Assembly (NCBI RefSeq): GCF_003254395.2
Contig: NC_037648.1
Coordinates: forward strand, 15,128,330 to 15,192,329
DNA length: 64,000 nucleotides
Reading direction: 5' to 3'
From: Apis mellifera
Taxonomy: Eukaryota; Arthropoda; Insecta; Hymenoptera; Apidae
Shown here piece by piece: positions 50,748-62,660 of this stretch (the stretch's first letter is position 1; the number at the start of each line of letters is the position of its first letter). The position numbers and the translations under genes were made by a program. The notes beneath the pieces were generated by a model, which made no database searches, was not told the origin of the DNA, and saw only the letters and a program-made list of their open reading frames with translations.

Positions 50748-52457
50748 AGAAAACGGTTGAAGCGACGTTGACCGTTACACGAAATAACGAAGGAGGCCAG
50801 AACTCAAGGTATGCGTAATCTAATCTCGAAGAAAATTCACGTGGCGACACGTAAAACAAAAAATGTACACAAACACGCGCGCACGCGCACTCTGCACACG
50901 TACGAATACAGCGTTGTTCGTACGTTGCACGGCGCGTGCGATAGGAAAGAATATGTAGCGTCGGGTATTATATGTACGTTAAATACGTATAATACTAAAC
51001 GTTATGCGAATAAATAAATAAATAAATAAATATATATATATATACGCTGTATGCTATATATATATACATATATTATGATATAAAAAAAAAAGTACTTGAC
51101 GGTACGTTATACATATTAAAATGCTCTATTTTATTAAGGATATTTTTGATATATCTATATATATATATTATAAATATGAATATAAATATAAATATATGTA
51201 TATCGAACTAAAGAGGTAAAAATCACCGATCGATAAATATCGATGATCAAATGTAATTATTGTTATCGACGGACGATGGCGTTTAGAAATTTGCGAGATA
51301 AGTAATATTTACTGAGCTGTGTGCAGTGCGTGTCACAATTATATTTTTCAAATCTTATATAACCGATTATTACAGGACGAGACTATTGGTAGAGACTTTT
51401 CTTTTCTTTCTTCTTTTCTCTCTCTCTCTTTCTATCTTTTCGTTCTTACGTAAGTTAAGTAATTTTATGGTGTCGAAAGCGAAGAAGAAGAAGAAGAAAA
51501 ATAATTATTAAGAAGCGGAACAGATACGTTGATAATCTTGTAATTCATAGAATAGTGATTTTATTCGATAATCTAATGTAATCTAATGTCCCTTTATTTA
51601 TTGTCTTTCATAGGACAGTTGTGTCTGTCATTAATGAATTTCTTTTTTTTGATTTCATTTACTCGTTGATGCAATTGAGGTGAAGGAGCACAATTGTTGT
51701 ACATGTAAAATAATTGTTACATCTCTTCTTTGTTACGTATGTTTTATGCACGCGAATATTTACTTGATAATTTGACAAGAGAGAGCTTTCCTTCGTTCGA
51801 ATGCATCAATTTTTTTTTTCTTTTTTTTTAATTGCGTTTATCCAATTACTTTTTTCCCCCTCTCTTTTCTTAAACATAATAATTATACTTAACGGATTAT
51901 TAAGGTTTATCGTAAGAGTCTGTGTACATCCAATTTACACTCTCCGATTTGAAATATATATATCCCTTTTCTTTTTTTCAGTGAGTTTTCGTGAATGTTT
52001 AATTTTATATATATATCACAGCTACGCCATTTTTACCGATTTAATGATTGTTACAATACGATGAATGTATTATCGAAGCGATGTATCATGATCATTTAAA
52101 TTATTATATTTCAATTCCTTTTCAATTTATTATTATTATTATTATATCGTCCACGTTTGTACGCCCTATAATTATTATATTGAACGACATACGAATTGTT
52201 AAATTGTAAAAATTATTTATCGTATAGCAACGACCTTGGTTGACGCATTGCAACGTTGTTTTTAGCGAAAATGACGAATTATTTAAGCGAATGTAATATA
52301 TATATATATATATATATACATATAATTTTTTTTTTTTTTTTTTCTCTCTCCAAAAGAACCCGACCAAATTGGAAAAAAAAAAGATCGATATATCGACGGA
52401 CGGAATATTGTATTAATTTAAATTTGTCAAACACTAACTGCATACTTCTCAGCAAAT

Positions 52458-52509
52458 GATTATTATTATTATTATTAATATTAATATTATTACTACTACT
52501 ACTACTACT
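52458..52509. repeat. (ATT)n then (TAC)n compound repeat
   Basis: ATT units with minor interruptions run into about six TAC units. Confidence 0.85.
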
Positions 52510-55500
52510 TGGTATGTACAGAGCACGACGATGATACGCAATAGGGAATGCGAGAAAGTGGGATACGCGAAAGAGTGGTAGTGGGGGGGAGAGTAAGAGA
52601 GGAAAAAGGAGAGAATGCAAGCGAGAGAGTTGTAAACTGAGAGTTTAAGTTTTAAGAATTCTATTTTTATGATGAAATGAGATCGTGTAATTATCAGAGT
52701 AGTCGTAGGAGGGGATGAATCGGATCGTGCGAAATCATGTCGAATGATTTTTTTTTTTAGGTTAAAGAAAATACGATCGAACTGATTTTTTTTTTTAGTA
52801 TTTTAGATTTTTATATATATATATATATATAGATATATGTATATGTATAAAAATAAATCGCAATTCTAACGTTAAAATTTTCACGGAAGAGCCAGTAATG
52901 AATTTCTTACGATAGGAAACATTTATACGAAGCATGTCGATGCCCAAGGATTAATGTCGGGCGAGATATAATAGTATTTCTACTGACAGTAGATGCGGTT
53001 GCGCATGTCTCTGGCATGTTGTGTATAAGGGAGATGCAATAAAGGAGGTACCGTCGTAAAAATGGGCAAATTTGTAAATATGATAATTATCCTTTATTAT
53101 TCGATTTAATCGTTAATATATTATTATATTCTCTTTAAAAATTATTAATTACGACGAAAGAAAAAAAAAAATCATTCGACGTGTTTCCTCAGTGATGAGA
53201 TATTTTTCGAAACGAGAATAGCAAGCGAGTAGAGATTGTGAAGCGAGATGAAATGTGCCGATCGATTGGATCGAATTATATTTAGGGAAAAGATATTTTG
53301 TTATATGAGATGAAAAATCGTGGATGTTATATATTATATAACGATGAAAGTGGGAAGAAAAGCAATAAAAAGAAAAAAGAAAAAAAAAAAGAAAAGCGAG
53401 AAGAAGAAGAAAAAATACGTTAGATTTCATTCGCAAATGTTTCTTGCGAATTAAAAGATCGAATTTCAATGATTTTTTTTCAAAGCGCCAATTATTATTA
53501 TTATTATTAATGCGGTGTGTCGTTCTCTTGCGCTTTCGTACAATGTCGTTATCCGCAATATCGATCTTTATAATATGCGACTCGATCTGTTCGATTAAAT
53601 TTTTATTTCTTTTCCTTTTCAAACATGTATTTGATAATTCCATTAATATTATAATAATTGATGAAAAATGAAAACGAAGAAAGAAAGAAAGAAAAAAAAT
53701 TTAGAAATTTGGATCGTTTCAAAATCATTTCGAACGAAAACGATGTGTTTCACGATTGCGAATCTATCTCGTCGAAGAAAGTAATGACCGACGGGTGGTA
53801 AAACGTGTTCACAATATTTTTACGCAATTTTATATCTGCCTCGAATCGTCGCATCCAATTCAAATGTTAGCCCTATATTCCGAATAGACTCGGATTTGGC
53901 GCGAATTTAAACGCACAAATTTACAAGATAACGAAAATGCGGATGCGATTCTTAAAAGACGGTAGAGAAATAGAAATTTTTCATACTTTTCATACTTACG
54001 ATTTATCGTGAAAAAACGATAAATAACTCTCGATTCGTAATTTGTGAAACTATAATTAGGATTCGTTTGTTGCTCGGTAATGCGTTAATTATTCATTTAC
54101 GAAAGAAAAATTGGAAGAAAATTCTGAAGTGATAGATATCGATAAATCTTTTATTTTCGATAATATTATATTCGATCTTCGATCTCGAAACTTCTTTTTT
54201 TTTATCGAGAATTGAAAGTCTCGAACTCGTGTCGATGTGGCGTAAAGCAATTATACATATACATATATATATATATATATATACATATGCATATATATAT
54301 ATATATGAAAAGAAGAAAGATAAGAATAAATAAATAACGCTTTGGCATATGACATCTTTTAAAAATTCGAAATATACACATACCATTACGAGCATTATGT
54401 TATCTAAACGAATATTAACACACGTTAATACTATCATGATAACCTCTTCGTTTATTTGGTTCTAATGTAATAGTTATTATTAGTTCGCCATCCTTTGTAT
54501 ATATATTCGCAACTCTCAATAAAAAAAAAAATATGAAAAAAGAAAAGAAACGCATTATCTCTGTCATTGTGATTAATTTCCTCATATTACGAAAAACTAA
54601 CCTAACCTTCAAATTATTATTACACGATCACCGCCGTGGACGGAGTTTGAGAAAGGAGAAGGCGAAAGGAAAGAATCCAAGAATACAAGAAATTATATTA
54701 TTTGCAATTTATTTATATAATTAATGTAACTGATTTTTGAATAACTATTACTAAAAACCTAAACAACGTATGAAATTTTATACATAGCTTTTATTTAAGG
54801 ATACTAATATGTGGCTATATACAGTGTATGTATGGATGCGCTGACCGACGAATCAACAAGTTCAACTTTGTTTTGATAATTACGATACGTCTAGAGGTTA
54901 TCCTCGGACGTTTAGACGTACAATTTAATTTCTCTTTGTGTATCCATTTCCACGTTTGTCCTATTTTTTTTTTCCTTTCTTTTGCTTGCGTTTATAAATC
55001 GGTACAAATTTACAATGCTTCGATCATTGATTACGTAATATACACAGTAGGTAATTTCGCGGTCACCCTCCAGATTACAACGCCAATCGTTATGCAGCGT
55101 TCTAAAAGGAGATCGAAATGTGTCTGTTGCGTACAAAAAACCACATGGATGATTCTATGAATGATTCGTTAAATTTATATCCAAGTATACAAGTATAAAA
55201 GTGGTCGATTTAAATAAAAAACTTAGAAAAATGATTACGCGCGTGATATTAATCGTCCAATTTCTTTTTTTTTTTTAGCACTTTTGTGATACAGTTAACG
55301 CTATTCATTTTTTAAATCAACAACTTACAAATATAGTACTTTTATTCAAAAAAATTTAAATATCATGGACTGTATTGATTTATGTATATATATATATATA
55401 TAAAAAAAAAAAATAGCTGCATTATTCCTTAAATAATTAACGAAAAAAAAAAAAAAATGGGTAAATTCAGCAAATTAATCTCAAGAGCATTCACGTATCT

Positions 55501-55570
55501 TATAACATCCGTTATAAATTTCATTATCTACAATATTAATACGTTTAATATTCGAGATTGATTTGCGATT

Positions 55571-55572
<2 letters not shown>

Positions 55573-55604
<32 letters not shown>
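55573..55604. repeat. Poly(T) run of 32
   Basis: The longest homopolymer seen in the window, in the presumed taranis 3' UTR side of the gap. Confidence 0.95.
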
Positions 55605-55609
<5 letters not shown>

Positions 55610-56687
55610 TTTCCTACCAAGAAAACAAAAAAGTCAAATAAAATTTATATACATAAAGGAGCATCATGTACATGTAAAAATCGTACACTCGCGTGTGTTC
55701 AACATAATAAAATTAGAATCTTTACAAATCAACGTAAACTAATGAATTTTTTTTTCATTAGTAATAAAAAAAAATGTTAATTTAAAAAAAAAAAATTATA
55801 ATAAAAAGATGCCAAACGTACAAACTTACAATTAATTTTACCACACGGAACAGAAGATCACAAAATGGATGAAAGAAATAGTTTAAATAGATACATACAT
55901 TTTTTTTTTTATAATCAATCGTTTTGCAATTTTCCACCATATTACATTCAGTGATTTGTTTGTGATTTATAAAAAAAAAAAAAAAAAATCACAATTTTCG
56001 AAATTCCAAAATCTGTTTTTTCCCTTGTTTCTCTGGAATTATCGAGGGAAACCACGAAAAAGATTTACAAAAAAAAAAAAAATAATATTGCTAATAAAAA
56101 TCGAAGGCCCATCGTAGCAAAAATCGTGCGATGAAGTGAAATTCATTCGATTTCAATTTACAACTATTCTAAAGGCATTTTTTTTTTCTTTATATATACA
56201 AAAGACATACGCGTCTCATTTTTTAGCATCTTTTCATTGTTTGGCAATGTTTTTTTTTTTTTGTTTTTCCCCAAAAACGTTTACTACAAATTCTCTTATA
56301 TTATAATCCTTAATGTGCTTTTAAAAACATATTCGAGTATATACAAATTATATATATATATATATATGTATATGTATAATGCGTATCAGAACATTTTGGT
56401 ATCGATATTCATATGAACACGGTTTTGTGATACCAATCTATTAGTTACGTACACATGGAAAATACTCTGTAAATCTAGTCAAATAACCATTCATCGATTT
56501 CTGCATCGTTGATGAAAACGCATCATATATAATTTCAAAAAACTCTTATTTATCCTCGTCCTCCTCCCTTCATTCTGTTCTGAATCAAGAATTCGTTGAA
56601 ACGGTTGAACGACCAAAAATATTCAATCACGAAAATAAATGATAAAAAGTTAATGGATCATGCGTTGAAAGTTCTTTTTATCTCTTC

Positions 56688-56718
<31 letters not shown>

Positions 56719-56972
56719 TAAATAGATCCATCTGAACAAGTCGTCCAATCGAGTCGACGATGCTTATATTCCATCAAGCCAAAGTGACATAGGACGCGCT
56801 GTATTCCAGACAAAGTGTCCATCTTCCAAGTCCAGGTTCATCCTTGCCGTGGTTCCTCGTGTGTGCCGCGAAGCCGTTTATCCGCATCGTCGTTGTCGTT
56901 GTGGTCATGGTTTTGTTTCTTCATCGAACCAGACGTGACGAGAGGAGGGTGCTCCAGGCACAAGGCTCCCTT

Positions 56973-57575
56973 CTAGGTTTCCAATCCAGGTACTAGACTG
57001 TGAAAAGTTTGAATATCGTGGAATGCCCTGCCGCAACTCTGATTGTTATTCCTTTCAAATTTTGCCAGATCAAAATGTTCGTCCAACGATTGTAATTCCA
57101 CTAAACGTTCCTCCAATGTCTTTGTGGAGTCCGCGAATCTCGCAAAATCGCAGATTCTGTCGGGATCGACTACGTCCGAGGCCTCCATCATGCCTACGTC
57201 ACTGGATCTAATAACGCTGGTTAACTGACTGGTGGCGCCATCTAACTCGGTAGAAAACATGATGGAGTTACAACAATTGTTCGTGGACGTGCTTGTGCTG
57301 TTACTGTTTGTGGTTGTGTTCGCGGTGCTGGTGCTAATAATCGTCGTTGCTGATCGGACGTCCACGGAGCCTAAACGATCCTCAGGATACACCAAGTGAT
57401 GGTGATGGGGGGATTCAGGCTCCTGAATCTCGTCAATGTGAGAGAGTAATCGAGGAGTGGGAGGCAGAATATAGAAGTCGCTAAATACGTCGTCCTGTAG
57501 ATCGAGATCGTCGTGCCTTTGACGTTTAGGACTGATTCCATCATTCCTCGTATCATCGCTTAATCTACGAAAATA

Positions 57576-57611
<36 letters not shown>

Positions 57612-58310
57612 ATATTTATTTTTGATGAAGTTGACGTTATTTGGATTATTTTATTAAATTATGAATAAATTATGCGGGATAGACAACTTTATTCTCGAAG
57701 ACATTACGCAATTTACATGCGACTTGCCACTAGTTGCGTAACCTATATTATGTAAAACGAATCTCTAGACGAAGTGAACGAGATCTGCCATTCTTCTTCT
57801 GCTAAAACGCAGATGTTTGATTACGAGTCGACATTTTTCGACCCTTTCATAAATATTCAATTCTCGAAAAATGTGATTGTGTACGAAAAAATATATGTAA
57901 TTTAAATCAATTTTAGCAAAGATCGTGTTAAAATTAAATCTGATGATTAAAAAATTATGACACTTTCTCTTAAATATTTTTCCTTACCTTTTTCTTGAAG
58001 ACGTTTCGTCGTCCGTTATTCCGACGATAAGATTGCTAGAAACATTATTCTCTTTGGTGGAGTCATTTAGATATGTGACAACCGGAAGTCCGTAATTTCT
58101 TGTCTTTTCGTCTCGGTTCTCACGTTGCAGTCGCCTGACAGCATTATTTATAAGAACCGATCTGCATAGGCTGGCCTCCGGGTCTTCGATTCTCCTCAAC
58201 TTGCCGGCTGAAATCTTTAACAGACGACGGCGTTCTTCTCTCGCACGGTATTTCGCGGAAATCATCGTTGGTCTGCTCCTACGAATCACAAGATCTTCTT
58301 CCAATCTCAT
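56973..58310 (-). CDS. tara: SERTA domain protein, taranis orthologue
   Basis: Two certain coding exons (57988-58318, with ATG at 58310; and 56973-57564) give 304 residues. The SERTA motif is plain: KLRRIEDPEASLCRSVLINN followed by AVRRLQRE, matching the SERTAD signature of hydrophobic-x-LINN-x-LRRIQ. Insects have one SERTA gene, taranis. It is a transcriptional co-regulator linking trithorax/Polycomb function and cell-cycle control (Cyclin A/Cdk1, sleep regulation in flies). C-terminal features are a basic patch SPKRQRHDD (possible nuclear signal), an acidic DDLDLQDDVFSDFYILPPTP stretch, a Ser/Thr/Asn-rich linker, and a final conserved-looking block LEERLVELQSLDEHFDLAKF to VPGLET. The exon is open upstream of the ATG, so an upstream coding exon is possible. 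Orthology is inferred from the SERTA motif and the family being single-copy in insects. Confidence 0.8.
57576..57611. repeat. (TA)n(TG)n compound microsatellite
   Basis: TA units followed by about eight TG units, in the taranis intron, starting about ten bases from the acceptor of its last exon as read on the minus strand. Confidence 0.9.
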
Positions 58311-60758
58311 TTTAGCGTCTGAAACAAAGGGAAGAGGAAAAAAATTATTAATTTTTGAAATTTTTCATTATTAAATATTTAATAAATTAAATTAAATGAA
58401 ATATTTCGTTTTAAAGAAATAAGCATGCGAATAAACATTCAAAAAATAGCAAATAAATTTTTTTTTAAATCTAGAAAAAAGATCATGTTAAATGTTCTAT
58501 AGACAAGGAAAGGAAATGCAGACATAACGGTTTACCGAGTGACGGTAAAAAAGAAAACCATAGAAGCGGTCTAGCGGTACGCAAGTATGTATATGTATTT
58601 ACATGTTTACAATGCATATTCCATACCAATAATTGGCCAAATTCTTTTAGTGTTCTTTTCTCTTTTTACGTAGTAATCTGATTCCATCGAGTATACATAT
58701 ATCTATTTTTATCACGAAGGAAACACAACAACGAATTTCTATTCAAGAAATCCTTAAGCAAGAAACAAAGTTCAAGGAGAGAAACAGTTTCATATTTGTG
58801 AGGTTATGATTTACTTTGTTCGTTTTATTTAAACGAATTTATTAAGTGTTATCGAGGAACGTATCATTCTAAATTGTTGGTTATTTTTTTCAACTCATTT
58901 GTATTTTGAATGCATCGAAAGTGAAAACCGTTACGAATGAAATAAAAAGAAAGGTTAAAAATTCTTTCTCTTACTATATAACGCGAACTTTAATTCAAAT
59001 TCGATTCACGTTTGGAAATAAATATTTTCATTTGAAAAAAATTATGAAAATTTTATTTGATGACTTTGAAATATAATTAATCACGAATCTATAGGAATTG
59101 ACGAGAATAAGAATGCGTTCACTAAGTGATAATGTATCCAACAAAGAACAAGACCAATATCCTTGTAATTCTATTACTTGTAATTGAAGCGACATTTATA
59201 GTAAGAAATAAAAGTAGTCATTGGATCATGATATCGATCGCAAAATTATTTGACACGAATATGTAATTTGCTTTGCAAATTTCTCATCGATGATATTTTA
59301 ATATACTATACTTAAATTACTAATATACTACATTCAATAGTTAAAAGCAAATAAACTATTCGTGATCATTGTTATATTTTGTAATATTTGTAAAAAAAAA
59401 AAAAAAAAAACAAGAAACTTCGATTCTATCTAATTAATATTTATGCAATATATAATTGCAAAAAAAGATTTAGTAGATTTATAAACACATGTTTTCTTTA
59501 GAGCGTAGCTTAGTTATCGAGTGTTCTGATGATATTTTATTGATAAAAAGAATATCAGAAATAACTATTTGTTTAATTATTTTTTATATCTAAATTTAAA
59601 TTGAATTTGTATTAAAGTTCACAAGATGTCAATGATCGTATAAACTTGAAGCATACGTAAGCGATTAAAAGTGCGTAATATACTATTTATAGAGTTATAT
59701 TATTTTTTATTTATATCAAAATAACGAATTTCTTTAAACACAAATAATTGAAATTTCCAATATGAATGAATTTTCAACATTTGAGTAAAAATATAAAGAT
59801 TCAAAAAAATTTCAATATAATGACTTAAGTATTTTTATATTTTTAGAAAATATTTTGTAAATATTCTTTTCTATTTTAAAAATTGAAATAATCAAAACAA
59901 AATATAAAAAAAATTGTAAATCAATTTTGCATTAATGAAAAACACATAATTTTAATTTTAATTTTAATTTCCTTATTCATTGAAATAATACATAAAGATA
60001 TTGTATGTAAAAGAAATTTATAATTAAAATTTACTTTTAAACAGATGTACTTAATAATTAATACTGATGTATTTATTTCATTAATTACTCGATACTGTAT
60101 TTTTTCACAAATATTTGTGATTTTCCACTTAATAATCTTTTTAATAGAATGATGAATCCGTTTTCAAGAAACTTCCGTGACTGACTACTTGAATCATACG
60201 CGTTCACAGAAATAATTCCGAAAATTACTTGTTCAACCAACCAATAGATGGCTCCTCTGACACTTTCGTGAAGATTAATAAGATGACCGTTATATCGTCG
60301 ATAGAGGAATTTCCGTCACGTTCAAAAATTGTGTACATTTTGTATTGCGTGTGACATTAATCAATAATGATTTTATTATTTCGTTACTAAACGATAATTA
60401 AAGTAACATTTATAAAAAAAATCGATTGAATTTTTTTATTGCTTTATAAAATTAAAAAAAATATTTTCCACGATTCCTCATCGTAAAAAGAATTGCTTGA
60501 CGATTTCTAATAATATCTAATATGAATAGAGAATCAAATATAAATAATACTTAATAATTATTTCAAAATTATTTAATTAAGTATTTATAGAAAATGAAGA
60601 AGACTAATGGTATACAGAAACACGATTTTACGCTCTAAGTGCACCTAAGCTAACTTTCTCTGTAAAGAAAAAAAACCACCATGGATACACGTTACCTAAC
60701 CTGTAAAGTCTGTTATAAAGTTGCTGACTCGTGTGCCTCATCCTCTCCCTTCTCTTAC

Positions 60759-60810
60759 CTGTAAATTTACTTGCATGTATGTATACATTCTTCTCCATTT
60801 TCTCGCGCAT
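60759..60810 (-). CDS. tara: Candidate upstream coding exon of taranis
   Basis: On the minus strand, ATG at 60810 opens MREKMEKNVYIHASKFT and reaches a good donor ACAG|GTAAGAG at 60759 after 52 nt, phase 1. The acceptor of the SERTA exon at 58318 (TTTCAG|AC) needs exactly one preceding base, so the join reads KFTDAKMRLEEDL without a stop. This would give a 324-residue protein. It is a prediction from frame and splice signals only; the internal start at 58310 remains possible. Confidence 0.4.
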
Positions 60811-61115
60811 CGTATTTTTTTCGATATAATTTTTTTAAAACAATCCAAGTATCGATAAATTAAATTGAAATGATAAAATTTTCTAATTACGACTTAATTA
60901 TTAAGTTGATTAAATTAACATATGTTTATTTCAAAATATAATATGAATTTGTAAAAATCTATATATGCAATTAAAATTCAATTCATTAATTTCTAATGTT
61001 TCACAAATTTCAATCATATTAAATATTCAAAAATTAATTTTAAGGATTAATTTCTAATTTCCAATTATAATAAAAATCATTTTAAAAAGTAACCTATTTT
61101 TAATGCTTTAATTTT

Positions 61116-61140
61116 CACTAGTATCACACTGATACTAGTG
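61116..61140. repeat. Perfect inverted repeat, 11-bp arms, 3-bp loop
   Basis: Arms CACTAGTATCA (61116-61126) and TGATACTAGTG (61130-61140) around CAC. Can form a short hairpin; also suits a dimeric DNA-binding protein. Confidence 0.9.
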
Positions 61141-62499
61141 TTTGGCAATTAAACGGAGCTTTGACCTCGACCGGAATTAGATCTATTTAAACGCATCATT
61201 TTAAAACACTGATATACTATAAGAGTTTTGAGAATCACTGCTCCCTCTCAATATATTACTTCTTCGACTCTATCTTTTATTCTATTCAATTTGCTTTTAT
61301 TTTATCTTCTTTCATAGAAGCAATAACAACTTTAAAAGAATTATCGAAACCGATGATTCTAGTAACAGAATTTTTCCTATTGTTATCAAAGTTTTTAAAG
61401 ATGAAGATAAAGTTTTAAAGATAAAGGACAAAAATACAACGTATATATAAACAGTGCAGAGGTATGAAGGGAACCTCCATATTGAACCGTTCAAAGTAGA
61501 AAGCGGTGTATAGGGACGGTCGGGTCAGACACTATTGCTGCCTATATATCTATTCCCTGCAGAGGCCTTGAAAGGAATGCGGTTAAAAAGAAATCACCCA
61601 ACACTTTTACACGCTTATAAATAAACGCGAATACTAATACCAGAGAGTGTATATCATATGCTTCATCATTTAATCATTATAAATATCATTGATGTGTACA
61701 CGATACGGCTCGTTTGCGTGAATTGTTAAGATTATCATCGTTCACTTTATTTTTTTTCCTCGCAATGGGTCACCATAGTTTAAACGAGCACACGTGTATC
61801 TGTTTTTTTCCGTAAATAAAATAATTACAAAATATATTTTCTTTGACGAGTATTTTTCCACTCCTACGAGATATGATGTAATTTTATTACATCAAGTAAG
61901 AATTAGTTTGTAATCATTTAATAATCTTCTAAACTTTAATTAATTAATTTATTCGAGAGAAAAATATATTTTATACGTATTTTACGCTTTTTTACATTTA
62001 TGGATTGCTAACACGTAAAATACTATTGAATAATACTAATAAAGATTTAAAATTGGAACAAAATTTCGTTATAGATAGTTTTTATCATTTTCATATGCAA
62101 AATTTCATTTTATTGCTATATAAGTTACATATTATTTTGAATATTCATAATAAAACTGATAAACAAGTAACTAATAATTCCACATAAAATTTCTTTTAAA
62201 TCATAATAGCGATATTTTCAATGTATCAAAAAGAAAAGCAATACAGTTTAATAATATTGTAACTCTATAGTTGGAACTCACTTTCGAACTATGCAAAACT
62301 GTAATGTCAGGCGTATTAAACTTAGTACACTTTCCACATTCCTTCGTGTGACATGATTTAAAAAAAAAAAAAAACAACACCGAAATATCAAGAATATTTG
62401 CAATCACTTGAATATTACGAAAAAATTTTATTTCGTATAAAATTTTCGTTGTAAAATATTAGAATATAATTGACAACATAGAATATAAATTTCACACGA

Positions 62500-62660
62500 G
62501 ATTCAGTCGGTGTCCGAAACTGAACTGAGTGTCACGCAGCATATGTACGACGACGACGACAGAGCGACGACAACAAAAGTGTTATCGGGTGTCGCGTGAC
62601 GTCACGATTGGCCGTGTGACTACATATAATGTACGCATGCGTATACGTCGATCGACGAAC
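62500..62660. promoter_or_regulatory. CpG-dense promoter-like island with CRE
   Basis: In AT-rich surroundings this segment holds a perfect cAMP response element TGACGTCA (62597-62604), an inverted CCAAT box (ATTGG, 62607-62611), the palindrome TACGCATGCGTA (62632-62643) and the palindrome CGTCGATCGACG (62646-62657), with many CpGs and CGACGA repeats just before. It is a good candidate promoter, possibly of taranis (-), though direction and gene are inferred. Confidence 0.45.

Larger units (their letters stand above)
47296..56972. other. 9.7-kb non-coding stretch between two convergent genes, probably long 3' UTRs
   Basis: No coding exon is supportable. Open frames here are short, low-complexity and driven by homopolymers. 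The stretch is rich in poly(A)/poly(T), TA and trinucleotide repeats but still contains many CpGs. AATAAA-type signals occur on the plus strand (for example near 48070 and 48999) and as TTTATT near 54790, which would suit long 3' UTRs of the large gene (+) and taranis (-). A non-coding RNA in between cannot be excluded from sequence alone. Confidence 0.5.

Noticed and set aside
52279..54437. Open frames of 110-165 residues on the minus strand (for example 53149-53643)
   Set aside because: Composed of homopolymer and TA-repeat translations (poly-Lys, poly-Asn, Ile-Tyr runs) with no conserved domain.
60628..60810. Whole 60-residue minus-strand frame as a stand-alone gene
   Set aside because: Only the first 52 nt up to a strong donor look exon-like; the rest is translated intron.
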